From NCBI GenBank assembly GCA_963730785.1, contig CAVSTF010000003.1, positions 62,001 through 126,000 on the forward strand: DNA of 64,000 bases, given 5' to 3'. Positions 19,843-29,116 of the stretch are shown here, piece by piece. The notes beneath the pieces are model-generated. The model was not told the DNA's origin, did not search any database, and saw only the letters and a list, made by a program, of their open reading frames with translations. The position numbers were made by a program, and so were the translations under genes. This DNA comes from Bog-473 sp963730785. GTDB taxonomy: Bacteria > Actinomycetota > Acidimicrobiia > Acidimicrobiales > RAAP-2. Positions within the stretch are counted from its first letter, which is position 1; each line of letters starts with the position of its first letter.

Positions 19843-21037
19843 GTCCGCACGACCTCTGGCCGGCATTCGCGTCGTCGATGCCGCCACTCTGGTGGCGGGA
19901 CCGATGGTGGCCACCGTCCTGGGCGAGTTCGGTGCCGAAGTGATCAAGGTCGAGCAGCCAGGTATCGGTGATCCCTTACGCACCTGGGGCGAGCAGAAAG
20001 ATGGCATCGGGCTTTTTTGGAAGAGTACGAGCCGCAACAAGCAGTGCGTCACTCTTGATCTGCGGAAAACCGAAGGCCAAGACTTGTTCCACCGCTTGCT
20101 ACAAGAAAGCGATGTCGTCGTCATGAACAATCGCCCCAGCGCGTTGGCGGCGTGGGGCTTGGACTACGAATCGATCCACCGAGCTCATTCGCAGATCGTG
20201 ATGTTGCACATGAGCGGGTTCGGGCAGGGTGGTCCCAAGAGTGACCGCCCCGGGTTCGGCACTCAAGCCGAAGCCCTGAGCGGATTCGCCCACGTCACCG
20301 GACAACCGGACGGACCGCCGACGCTGCCGCCATTCTTCCTGGCCGATGGCGTCGCCGCCCAGTCTGCGGCAGCCGCCGTCATGGTGGCGCTCTACCACCG
20401 CGATCTGCATGGTGGAGAAGGGCAGTTGGTCGACGTCAGCCTGGTTGAGCCCTTGGCCCGTTTGGTCGAGACCGCCACCTTGGCCTTCAGCCACAAGGGG
20501 ATCGTGCCGGGTCGGGTTGGGAACATGCTTCCCGCCAGCGCACCGAGGAATGCCTATGCCACGGCCGACGGTAAGTGGGTCGCCATATCGGGAGCGTCGC
20601 CCAATATCGCCCGACGACTCTTCCAATGTATTGATCGTCCCGACCTCTCGGACAATCCCGAATTCGCCGATCCGGTGCGTCGACAGGCCAACGCGGTTGA
20701 ACTCGATGCCATTGTGGCGGGTTGGGTCATCACCCGGTCGCTGAGCGAGGTGATGGCCGTTTTCGAGGAAGCCGAGGTGGCGGCCGCTCCGGTATACGAC
20801 GCCGAGCAGTTGCTGGCCGATCCACACATGCGGGAACGGGGCACGTTTATACAGCTACCCGATCCGGACCTTGGCACCATGACGGTCCAGGCTCCGGTGG
20901 CCCGTTTGAGCGACACGCCGGGCGTCGTGGACTTCCTGGGCCGCACTCTGGGTGCCGACAACGATGCCATCTTCGGTGGCCTCCTCGGACTCGATGCCGA
21001 GCGTCTCGAAGTGCTCCGGTCCACCGGCGTCATCTGA
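19835..21037 (+). CDS. CaiB/BaiF family CoA-transferase
   Basis: 400 residues. ATG 19835 (MAESARPLAGIRVVDAATL) is chosen because the family begins here; the frame is open further upstream but only as an overlap with the monooxygenase. Signatures: GPMVATVLGEFGAEVIKVEQP, SRNKQCVTLDLRKTEGQ, HMSGFGQGGP. At the catalytic Asp region it reads RPGFGTQAEALSG, as in the succinyl-CoA-dependent itaconate/mesaconate/malate-type group, where Asp is often displaced. The next gene is a CitE-like lyase, a pairing that suggests CoA transfer onto a hydroxy-dicarboxylate before cleavage. Confidence 0.9.
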   Translation: MAESARPLAGIRVVDAATLVAGPMVATVLGEFGAEVIKVEQPGIGDPLRTWGEQKDGIGLFWKSTSRNKQCVTLDLRKTEGQDLFHRLLQESDVVVMNNRPSALAAWGLDYESIHRAHSQIVMLHMSGFGQGGPKSDRPGFGTQAEALSGFAHVTGQPDGPPTLPPFFLADGVAAQSAAAAVMVALYHRDLHGGEGQLVDVSLVEPLARLVETATLAFSHKGIVPGRVGNMLPASAPRNAYATADGKWVAISGASPNIARRLFQCIDRPDLSDNPEFADPVRRQANAVELDAIVAGWVITRSLSEVMAVFEEAEVAAAPVYDAEQLLADPHMRERGTFIQLPDPDLGTMTVQAPVARLSDTPGVVDFLGRTLGADNDAIFGGLLGLDAERLEVLRSTGVI

Positions 21038-21062
21038 ATCGTCAAGTGAGAAGAGGCATCCA

Positions 21063-21983
21063 GTGCATGCACCAAGAGCCCGACGGTCTGAATTGGCCAC
21101 ACCGGCCAGCAGCGAACGCATGTGCGAGAAGGCGCCGAATGCGGGAGCCGATTTGGTCTTCCTCGATCTTGAGGATGCCTGCGCGCCATCGGTGAAGGAA
21201 TCCTCACGCTCCATTGTCGTGGGTGCCCTTAACGGACTGGACTGGGGACGGACGGTGCGGGCAGTCCGGATCAATGGTCTGGACACACAATGGTGTCATG
21301 ACGACATCATCGAAGTGGTGTCCGGTGCGGGCCAGGCGATCGACGTATTGATCGTCCCCAAAGTGCGCCGAGCCCGTGACGTCTGGTGGGTCGATGTGCT
21401 CCTGACCCAACTTGAGACCAAGTTGAAATTGAGCCGACACATCGGGCTCGAAGTGCTCATTGAGGAGGCCGAGGGTCTGGCCAACGCGCTTGAAATCGCC
21501 CAAGCGAGTGACCGACTTGAAGCCCTTATTTTCGGTGCCGGCGACCTCTCCGCCTCTTTACAGGCCCGAGTCGACGGTAACTTCGATCCCATCGTCGACT
21601 ACCCCGGTGACTTTTGGCATTTCGCCCGGATGCAGGTCCTTACCGCTGCCCGCGCCGCTGGGATCGACGCCATCGACGCCCCCTATCCCGCCTATCAGGA
21701 TCCGGAGGGCTATCGCCGCGCCGCCCTGGCCGCCAGCGCCTTGGGCTTCGATGGCAAATGGGCCATACATCCCTCCCAAATTCCGATTGCCAATGAAGTG
21801 TTTGCCCCCACGCCGGAAGAAGTCGCGCAAGCCACCGAGGCCATTGCGGCCTATCGAGCGTCAGAGACGGCCGGGGTCGGCGCCATCGGGCGCGACGGGA
21901 GGCTGGTTGATGCCGCCCACATGCGGCTGGCCGCCAACACGCTGCACAAGGCGTCACTGGCTTCGGGGGCGGACACCGAGTAG
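21063..21983 (+). CDS. HpcH/HpaI-CitE family lyase (citramalyl/malyl-CoA lyase-like)
   Basis: 306 residues from GTG 21063, preceded by GAAGAGG. RARRSELATPASSERM matches the family opening, DLVFLDLEDACAPSVKESSR holds the metal-binding acidic residues, and IGLEVLIEEAEGL, FGAGDLSASL and GFDGKWAIHPSQI are conserved CitE-like elements. Expected to cleave a 3-hydroxyacyl-CoA such as citramalyl- or malyl-CoA into acetyl-CoA (or propionyl-CoA) and a 2-oxoacid. Last gene of the operon, 25 bases after the CoA-transferase. Confidence 0.9.
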   Translation: MHAPRARRSELATPASSERMCEKAPNAGADLVFLDLEDACAPSVKESSRSIVVGALNGLDWGRTVRAVRINGLDTQWCHDDIIEVVSGAGQAIDVLIVPKVRRARDVWWVDVLLTQLETKLKLSRHIGLEVLIEEAEGLANALEIAQASDRLEALIFGAGDLSASLQARVDGNFDPIVDYPGDFWHFARMQVLTAARAAGIDAIDAPYPAYQDPEGYRRAALAASALGFDGKWAIHPSQIPIANEVFAPTPEEVAQATEAIAAYRASETAGVGAIGRDGRLVDAAHMRLAANTLHKASLASGADTE

Positions 21984-22021
21984 TCGGCGGACAGGGCCTT
22001 GGTCAGAAGCGGAAATGCCCT

Positions 22022-22036
22022 TCTCATCTTGTGAGA
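22022..22036 (+). promoter_or_regulatory. inverted repeat upstream of Rieske oxygenase
   Basis: TCTCA-TCTTG-TGAGA, perfect five-base arms with a five-base spacer, lies 52 bases before ATG 22088 in the only gap between the CitE-like gene and the oxygenase. Possible operator. Confidence 0.3.
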
Positions 22037-22087
22037 GGCATGCTACCATTGACCTTTTCACCGATCGCCGCGACGAGAGGACTACCA

Positions 22088-23372
22088 ATGGCGCGCTGGC
22101 CCAAGCCACCCGAAGGAAGTTGGACTGAACACTTCCAACTGGGGACTGAACCACTTTCCTATGAGGACTCCATTTCTCCGGAGTTCTTCGAGCTCGAGCG
22201 TGAGGCCATCTTCAAGCGAGCCTGGCTGAACGTCGGCCGAGTCGAGCAGCTGCCGCGCAAGGGCAGCTACTACACCAAGGAACTTGCCCGTCGCCCACAC
22301 CTCCGTGGTCATTGTGCGGGGCACCGACGACGAAGTGCGGGCGTTCCACAACGTCTGCCGGCACCGAGGCAACAAGTTGGTCTGGAACGACAACCCTCGG
22401 GATGAGACCAGTGGCACCTGTCGCCAGTTCGTGTGCAAGTACCACGGCTGGCGCTACGACCTCGATGGGTCCAACTCCTTCGTCCAGCAGGAACAAGAAT
22501 TCTTCGATTTCGATCGAGCCGACTACGGGTTGGTCCCGGTGAATTGTGAAGTCTGGGCTGGCTTCATCTTCGTCAACCTGGCCAAGCAGCCTGAGCAGAG
22601 TCTGCGCGAGTTTCTCGGACCAATGGTCACCAAGCTTGAGAACTTCCCGTTCGCCAAGCTGTCCGAGCGGTACTTCTACCGAGCCACCGTCAAGAGCAAT
22701 TGGAAGCTGTACATCGACGCCTTCCAGGAGTTTTACCACGCACCGATTTTGCACGGGAAGCAGACACCACCGGACCTGTCCACGGCGATGGCGACGGCGG
22801 GATTCGAGGCTCCGGCCTACAAGATCGACGGACCGCACCGATTGGTGAGCACGGCCGGCATCCACCCGTGGACACTGCCCCCCAACATGCTCAAGCCCAT
22901 TGAGATCTTGACCCGCAGCGGTCTCTTCGGACCGTGGGATGCCCCGGACCTCGACTTCGAACAAAAGGATGCGGGCATCAACCCAGCCGGTTGTGATCCC
23001 TGGGGTCTCGATTCGTTCCAGGTTTGGCCGAACTTTGTGATTCTGCCTTGGGGGCAGAATTGGTACCTCACGTACCACTACTGGCCGACGGCGGTCAATG
23101 AGCACGTCTTCGAAGGCACGCTGTATTTCGTGCCACCGAAGAACGCCAGTGAGCGGGTGGCCCAAGAACTGGCGGCGGTGACCTTCAAGGAATATGGACT
23201 ACAGGACGCCAACACGCTGGAGGCGACGCAGTCCATGCTCGAATCACGAGTGCTGGAGCGCTTCCCGCTGATGGACCAAGAAGTCTTGTGCCGGCATCTG
23301 CACAAGACGGCCGGCGACTGGGTCGACGAGTACACCAAGTCACGCGACAGAGTGGAGGTCTCAATACGATGA
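22088..23372 (+). CDS. Rieske non-heme iron oxygenase, alpha subunit (one frameshift)
   Basis: About 428 residues. ATG 22088 follows GAGAGG. A break near 22283 joins SYYTKEL to PVAHTSVVIVRGTDDE. Rieske cluster ligands are visible in NVCRHRGNKL and CKYHGWRYDLDG; the mononuclear iron site is in YIDAFQEFYHAPILHG (D-x-x-x-x-x-H type spacing, two His). It is an aromatic-ring- or steroid-hydroxylating oxygenase. The 112-residue protein follows with overlapping start, and a KshB-like reductase lies just beyond on the opposite strand as the probable electron donor. KshA identity is possible but not demonstrated. Confidence 0.92.
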
Positions 23373-23707
23373 CAAGCGCATTGCTGCCGCCACAGTTTTC
23401 GGACCTCGAGCCGTTCGCATCAACCTGGTGCTTGCCCACCGAGGGCGAGCGGTTTGCTCAGCGTTTGGCCTCGAACATGGAGGACATCCAGGCGTTCTAT
23501 GACGCCAGCACGGCCAGGGCTCAGGAAGCGATGGCCTACCTGGATGGATTCCCACTGAAGGAATTGCCCGAGGATGCCCTGCACTTGCTGCACCTCTTGT
23601 ATTCGATGGTGATGGTGTCGTTCCCCGTCGAATGCTGGGGTCAGCCTGCCGTGCCCGATTCCGGTGTGGCCTACCTTGATCTGCTGGTCGAACCAGGGCC
23701 TCGGTAG
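23369..23707 (+). CDS. small protein coupled to the Rieske oxygenase
   Basis: 112 residues, not recognised. ATG 23369 overlaps the oxygenase stop, so it is surely co-translated. Soluble, acidic, mainly helical, with LPTEGERFAQRLAS, ALHLLHLLYSMVMVSF and one Cys. No metal motif or NTF2/beta-subunit pattern is evident. Its obligate position suggests an accessory or stabilising factor for the oxygenase. It ends four bases before the convergent reductase gene. Confidence 0.75.
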   Translation: MTSALLPPQFSDLEPFASTWCLPTEGERFAQRLASNMEDIQAFYDASTARAQEAMAYLDGFPLKELPEDALHLLHLLYSMVMVSFPVECWGQPAVPDSGVAYLDLLVEPGPR

Positions 23708-23711
23708 TCCG

Positions 23712-24768
23712 CTAAAGGTCTTCGTACTCCACCACAATCGGTGCGGCCGGTCGGCAACGACTGGCAGGTGAGAATCCACCCTTCGTCGACCTCTTCGGCG
23801 GTCAGCGCGGTGTTGGCTCGCATGGTGACGGTGCCTTCGCGCAGGAAGGCCATGCAGGTGGCGCAATTGCCCGGCCGTGCAGGAGAACGGCGGTCGAAGG
23901 CCGCCTCGGCGAGCCGTCTCCAGGAGGGTGTCGCCGGGCTGATAGGCCACCACCACGGTCTTGCCGCCCAGCGTCACCGTGACTTCGTCGGGTAACTGCG
24001 CCCCGGACACCACCGTCGCGTCCTTTTCCTGCTGCTCCACCAAGAACCGTTCGATGAAGATCCGGTCTGTGTGACACGCCAACTCGTGCAGGGTCGACTC
24101 CACGATGTCCATGAAGGGACCAGGCCCACAGACGTAGCAATCGACGTCGGTTGCTCCGCCGAGGAATTCAGCGATGTCACTGGCGGTCGATGAAGCCGTG
24201 TTCGGCATCGAAGTGGTGACGAACTTCAACTCGTTCTGGGTGCTCGGCGCCGAGAGTCGACCAGGGTCGTCGCTGAAAATGACTGATGAATTCGCTCGGT
24301 TGGCGTAGAGCAATCGTACCGATCGGTTGGTCGTGGCCAGCAAGTGCTTGGAGATGGACATGAACGGCGTGATGCCGCTGCCCCCACAGAAGCCCACGGC
24401 AGGACTAGGACGTTCCTGAGGGCAGAAGACGCCGGCCGGCTTGGTGAGCTCGACTTCGTCCCCGGCGTCCGAGGTGGTCGAGCATCCAGTTCGAGACCAG
24501 GCCCCCATCGACCCGTTTGACGGTGACCGCCAGGTCGTCGTCCGTCTCTGGAGCGCTGGACATTGAGTACGAGCGCACCACCTCATCGCCGTCAATCCGG
24601 AACCGAAAGGTGCAGAACTGTCCGGGCCGATATACGGAACGTCTCAGCCAGTTCCGGGGGCACATCCGAGTACGAATGAGCTGGCGTCGGTGCGTCTCGC
24701 GCACCACCTCTCTTGATGCGGAGTCGGTGGTACCCGTGTTCAGCCAGGGTCGAGGAGTGTTCCGTCAC
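23712..24768 (-). CDS. KshB-like oxygenase reductase: FAD, NAD and 2Fe-2S domains (frameshifted)
   Basis: About 350 residues, GTG 24768. Order: FAD domain with YRPGQFCTFRF and RSYSMSSAPETDD, NAD domain with GFCGGSGITPFMSISKH and CYVCGPGPFM, and a C-terminal plant-type ferredoxin with FSCTAGNCATCMAFL and ILTCQSLPTGR supplying four cysteines. Breaks near 24700, 24655, 24470, 23870 and 23740. This architecture is that of 3-ketosteroid-9-alpha-hydroxylase reductase KshB, phenylacetyl-CoA and related reductases. It lies 10 bases downstream of the aldehyde dehydrogenase and faces the Rieske oxygenase, its likely partner. Confidence 0.87.
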
Positions 24769-24778
24769 CGTGTCGTCG

Positions 24779-26260
24779 CTATTGGGGCGTGGGCCACGCC
24801 ACCGATTTGGTCTCGACGTACTGGTCGAATCCGGCGAGACCATTTTGTCGACCAATCCCGCTGTGCTTGTAGCCACCAAAGGGAATATCGGGCTGTCCGA
24901 TCGGCATGCCGCCGTTGACGGCGAAGGATCCGGTCCGGATGCGTTCAGCCACCTTGAGCGACCGCTCCAGGGAACCCGAGAAGACGCCACCTGACAGGCC
25001 GTACACGCTGTCATTGGCAATGCGTATCGCATCCTCGTCGTCATCGAATGGGATGGCCACCAGGACCGGGCCGAAAATCTCTTCCTGGGCGATGGTCATT
25101 GAGTTGTCGACGTCGGTGAACAGGGTTGGTTCAACGAACCACCCCTTGGGAAGTTGTGCTGGTCGCCCTCCGCCTAGGGCGAGCGTTGCGCCCTCAGCCA
25201 CGCCCTTTTCGATGTAGCCGAGCACCCGATCACGTTGCTTGGCCGAAATGACAGGACCCATCAGCACGTCGGGGCGCTGCGGATCTCCGTAGGCCACCGA
25301 GGACAGTGTGGCTTTGAGGATCTCGACCCCTTCCTCGTAGCGGGATCGGGGGAGCAGCATCCGGGTTTGGATGGCGCAGCCCTGTCCGGCGTGGAAGCAC
25401 ACCGCGATGCCGGAGGGCACCGAAGTGGCGAAGTCCGCATCGTCCAGCACAATGGTGGCGGACTTGCCTCCCAGTTCGAGGAAAACTCGCTTGAGGGTCG
25501 CGGCACCCTTCTCCATGATCCGCTGGCCCACCGATGTCGATCCGGTGAATGAAATGAGATCAACTTTCGGCGACAGCGTGAGCTCCTCGCCGACCAGGTG
25601 ATCCGAGGAGGTCACCACGTTGACGACTCCCTTGGGAAAATCGGTCTGTTCGGCAATCAGTCGCCCGATACGGGTGGCGTTCCACGGTGTGTCGGGAGCG
25701 GGCTTGAGCACGACGGTGTTCCCGGTGGCCAGGGCCTGGCCCAGCTTGTTGAGGGTGACTTCAATGGGGAAGTTCCACGGCACGATGGCGCCCACCACGC
25801 CGATCGGCTCCTTCCAGACCTGTCGCGTGTTCGCCGTGCCGCGGCGATCCACAATTTCCGAAAGATTGGTTCGCCATGGGTATTCGTCAATGAGTTTGAT
25901 CGGGTAGCGCAGGGCGCCATCGAGCGGGAGGTCGAGCTGGTTGGCGTGCGTGGTCATCCGAGGGCAACCCACTTCAAGGATGAGTTCCTCGCGCAGTGCC
26001 TCCAGGTCGCGCTCGAGCGCTTCCTGGAGCTGCGTCAGACAGGCCTTACGGCGATCGCGATTGGTGGACCAATCGGTGTCATCAAACGCGTGACGAGCGG
26101 CATCGATCGCCCGCAACATCTCGGCCGTCGATGAGTCAGCCACTTGGCCCAGCACTTCTTCGGTGGCCGGATTGACGTTGTCGAAGGTCCGGCCTGAGTC
26201 CGAACCAATGAGCTCGCCATTGACGAGCATCCTTTCCTCGTGGCCCTCTGTCGGCGCCAT
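24779..26260 (-). CDS. NAD(P)-dependent aldehyde dehydrogenase
   Basis: Intact, 493 residues. VVGAIVPWNFPIEVTLNKL, cofactor loop FTGSTSVGQRI, general base in FLELGGKSA and catalytic Cys in HAGQGCAIQTR. Typical length and order for the ALDH superfamily. Expected to oxidise an aldehyde formed after side-chain hydroxylation or cleavage. First gene of a pair with the reductase. ATG 26260 has no close strong ribosome site. Confidence 0.93.
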   Translation of the reverse strand: MAPTEGHEERMLVNGELIGSDSGRTFDNVNPATEEVLGQVADSSTAEMLRAIDAARHAFDDTDWSTNRDRRKACLTQLQEALERDLEALREELILEVGCPRMTTHANQLDLPLDGALRYPIKLIDEYPWRTNLSEIVDRRGTANTRQVWKEPIGVVGAIVPWNFPIEVTLNKLGQALATGNTVVLKPAPDTPWNATRIGRLIAEQTDFPKGVVNVVTSSDHLVGEELTLSPKVDLISFTGSTSVGQRIMEKGAATLKRVFLELGGKSATIVLDDADFATSVPSGIAVCFHAGQGCAIQTRMLLPRSRYEEGVEILKATLSSVAYGDPQRPDVLMGPVISAKQRDRVLGYIEKGVAEGATLALGGGRPAQLPKGWFVEPTLFTDVDNSMTIAQEEIFGPVLVAIPFDDDEDAIRIANDSVYGLSGGVFSGSLERSLKVAERIRTGSFAVNGGMPIGQPDIPFGGYKHSGIGRQNGLAGFDQYVETKSVAWPTPQ

Positions 26261-26360
26261 GACCCACCCCTGACTGCCCCGGATTTCCCCAGGGCGGAAA
26301 TGTGATTATCAAAAACTGCTATGAGCATAATCGACGCCTGGGCCTGGTGGCCGCTCGAAG

Positions 26361-27324
26361 TCAGAGTGGGAAGGACGCCGGTAGCGCATGGTGCGCCATG
26401 ACATGGCTGCCCAGTTGGCGGGTGAGGTCGGTGCTGGCGCCCAGCAACTGATCGAGCATGAGGCGTGCGTCGAACGAAGAGATGCAGCGGATGTTCGGTG
26501 GTAAAGCCGATGCCGGCCAGCACCTGTTGGGTGTGACGGGCCACTGCTCGAGCACTTTTCCCGGCCATTCCCTTGGCCATGGCGGCCACCTCCGGTGTGG
26601 GTTCGTCCCAGGCGGCATGCAGCAGAGCGGCTGCGGCCTCAATCGCCACCAGCCCCTCGGCGAGGCGATGACGCACGGCTTGGAACGAGGCGATCGGTCG
26701 GCCGAACTGCACCCTTTCCAGGGCGTGCGTTCGGGCCAGGTCAAGCATGGTGCGGGATGTGCCGACCAGTTCATGCCCCAGCGCCAGCTGACCGATCGCC
26801 ACCGCATTCGCCCAGTCGACGGGACCGAGGTCTTTGGCATCACTCGGAGACAGTTCACCCGAAATCTCATGCAGGCCAAGTGCTCGGTCGAGCCCGGCGA
26901 TGGGGCGTTGGGCCAGCTTCGAAATCGGCATGGCCACGCCTCGAATGGTCGACCCATCGCTGACTGCCACCATCGCAGTGCCACGTCGTCCGTAGGCGTT
27001 GGAAGCAATACCACGCACGGCAATCTTTCCCTTCGAGGCATCACCTGGAGGCAGGGTCTCGCGCAGGAACGGCAGTACGACGACGACCGGATCAGGCGGC
27101 ACGGCGCCGCCCATCGTGAGCGCCAGCAGGTCATCGAGCGCAGCCGAAGTGGTGTTGGCCCGACCCAGGTGCTCGAACACCACCGACACCGCAGCAGCAC
27201 GATCCTCGGCCACCGCGTCCAGCCAGCCCAGTTCGGTCAAGGCTGCATCGAGCTCAGCTCCATTGCCAGACGAGGTCACCTGCTGCACCGAGCGGCTGAA
27301 GAGTTCGAGTTCGGACTTCTCCAC
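26361..27324 (-). CDS. acyl-CoA dehydrogenase, small or beta-type subunit (one frameshift)
   Basis: About 320 residues from GTG 27324, which overlaps the stop of the upstream ACAD. ACAD signatures: LGHELVGTSRTMLDLA, YV-type helix replaced by ERVQFGRPIASFQAVRHRLAE, and GIGFTTEHPLHLFVRR near the end. A break near 26470 moves the last 30 residues to another frame. As in 15537-16584, the catalytic EGT loop is missing, which fits a non-catalytic partner of the 27324 gene. Confidence 0.83.
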
Positions 27325-28457
27325 TAGCGCTCGTCTCCGAGGTCGAGCACACGTCGGGCAATGATGTTGCGTTGGATTTCGGCGCTCCCGCCGTAGATGC
27401 TGGCCGCTCGAGAGTAAAGAAATTCGGCACGCCAGCGAGCGCTTTCGGCGTCATCCCCACTCAGGATGGATGGCCCGAGCCCCTCGAGCGCCAGGTCGAA
27501 TACGGCTTGTTCGGCCGTGGCGAGGAGGACTTTGTCAATGGATGTCTCGGAACCGAGCACCTCGCCAGCGGCCAGTCGGCGCTGCGTGTTTCGTGACCTG
27601 GCCCGGAAAGCCATGACCATTTGCACCGCCTCTCCGACGTCGGCCGGATCGAGCACGCCCGGTGGTGCCACGGATACCAGTTGTTCGAGGCGAAGCTGCA
27701 GGAAGGCAGCCCGATGCCAGAGGGCCGTGCTCCGTTCGTAGGGAAGCAGGTCCATGGCAATGGCCCAGCCGTGATCCACCTCGCCCAGCTGCCGGTCGAA
27801 GGGCACGGCAACGTCGTCGAAGAAGACTTCGCAGAACTCGGGCACTCCGTGCATCGTCTCGATGGGTCGAACCGTGATGCCGTCGCTGTCCATGTCGACG
27901 AAGAGCGCCGTAATGCCTCGATGGGCCGACTCGGTGGTGCCCGTGCGGGTCAGGAGCACGCACCGGGCGGCGTACTGCGCCAAGCTGGTCCACACCTTCT
28001 GGCCGCTGACGAGCCATCTGATCATCGGTGCGGGTGGCCCGGCAGGCCAGCGACGACAGGTTGCTGCCGGTGCTGGGCTCGGAGAATCCCTGGCACCAGA
28101 TCTCTTCACCTCGTAGCAATTTCGGCACCATTTCGGCGGCCAGAGCTTCCGGGGCGAAATCGATCATGGTCGGCGCCAGCACCTCGGGCATGGAATAGAT
28201 ACCGGGTTCGACCAAATCGTGTCGGGTCAGTGCCTCACCGAGATAGGCCCGACAGAGGTTGGATCCGCCCAGCCCACCGACGCGCTCGGGCCAGCCCATG
28301 CGCATGAATCCGGCGTCGTAGGCCAGCCGCATCACCTTGCGCAGTTGATCCATCTGCTGGTCCAACGTGCCGATGCCGTCGAACGGTCGGATGTAAGCTC
28401 CTCCTCGTTGGCATCCAGCCATGCGTCAACCTCAGCCTTGAATCTCGAGAGCTCCAC
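27324..28457 (-). CDS. acyl-CoA dehydrogenase, large or alpha-type subunit (frameshifted)
   Basis: GTG 28457 (VELSRFKAEVDAWLDANEEEL) fits the family N-terminus. Breaks near 28390 and 28040. Motifs: GFMRMGWPERVGGLGGSN, WCQGFSEPSTGSNLSSL, SGQKVWTSLAQYAARC and C-terminal YSRAASIYGGSAEIQRN. Pairs with the following smaller ACAD through stop/start overlap, a second alpha/beta set in the window. The SnoaL-like gene lies 20 bases upstream. Confidence 0.87.
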
Positions 28458-28477
28458 TGCGCGCCGATTCCTGGCGT

Positions 28478-28917
28478 TCAGCCCTCCGAAGCCGATGGCT
28501 CGGGACGGCTGGGGTCGTGCGGTTTGCCAGCGTCTCGTTCGCCACTGCGTCGGAGGAAGGTCATTGACCTGGTCTGCTAGCCGCCAGCCGCCTTCAGTAC
28601 GTCGATAGGTGTCGGTGTACCAACCGATGCGCATGTGGTGGTTGGTCTGATCGACGAAACAGAGGGTCTGGAACCCGGTTCCGGTGTCGCCATCGAGTTC
28701 GAGATCCGGCGTGCCGGTCATGAAGAGTCCCTTGGGGGCGGCAGCCACCAGGGCCGGGAAATCGAGCGAGTTGATAGGTGTCACCGAATGCGCTGTAGGT
28801 CCCGTCAGGCGTGAACACCTCGACTACGGCCTCAATGTCGTCCCTGGTCATGGCCACGGCGTACCGAGCTAACAGCTGCTCTATCTCAATGATGTCGGCC
28901 ATCTCCGACTGCTCCAC
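28478..28917 (-). CDS. SnoaL/NTF2-like protein (frameshifted)
   Basis: About 145 residues, GTG 28917 or ATG 28902 (MADIIEIEQLLARYAVAM). The NTF2-fold pattern is clear: EIEQLLARYA, VFTPDGTY, then LFMTGTPDLELDGD and MRIGWYTDTY. Breaks near 28775 and 28560; in the third frame the protein ends TFLRRSGERDAGKPHDP, the usual ending of this group, stopping at 28478. Relatives include ketosteroid isomerase-like proteins and dehydratases; here it heads the ACAD pair operon. Confidence 0.75.
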
Positions 28918-28935
28918 GGCCCCGACGATAACAGC

Positions 28936-28951
28936 CTTCTCATATTTCGCA
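28936..28951 (-). promoter_or_regulatory. AATATGA element upstream of SnoaL-like gene
   Basis: Minus-strand TGCGAAATATGAGAAG sits about 20 bases before the 28917 start. It shares GCGAAATATGA with the 13926-13941 element. Candidate operator; inference. Confidence 0.3.
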
Positions 28952-29116
28952 ATTGGCTATGCGGGTGGCGGTCGAAGCCAGCACCGGCCAGGAGCCATGT
29001 GGCATTGGAGGTCGTTGACCTGCACGGAAACGGACGTCTGCGCGGTTTCCAGTGAGAGGCGTCACCCTCACGGAGAGTCCCGCTCTCCAATTAGGAATAC
29101 GCCCTACACTGCAAGG

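Noticed and set aside
18361..20130. Two long minus-strand frames across the LLM monooxygenase
   Set aside because: They oppose intact genes with full motif sets.
22212..23165. 317-codon minus-strand open frame opposite the Rieske gene
   Set aside because: It mirrors a conserved oxygenase gene and has no recognisable protein features.
26458..27327. Long plus-strand frame opposite the ACAD small subunit
   Set aside because: Shadow of codon bias on the real strand; no motif.
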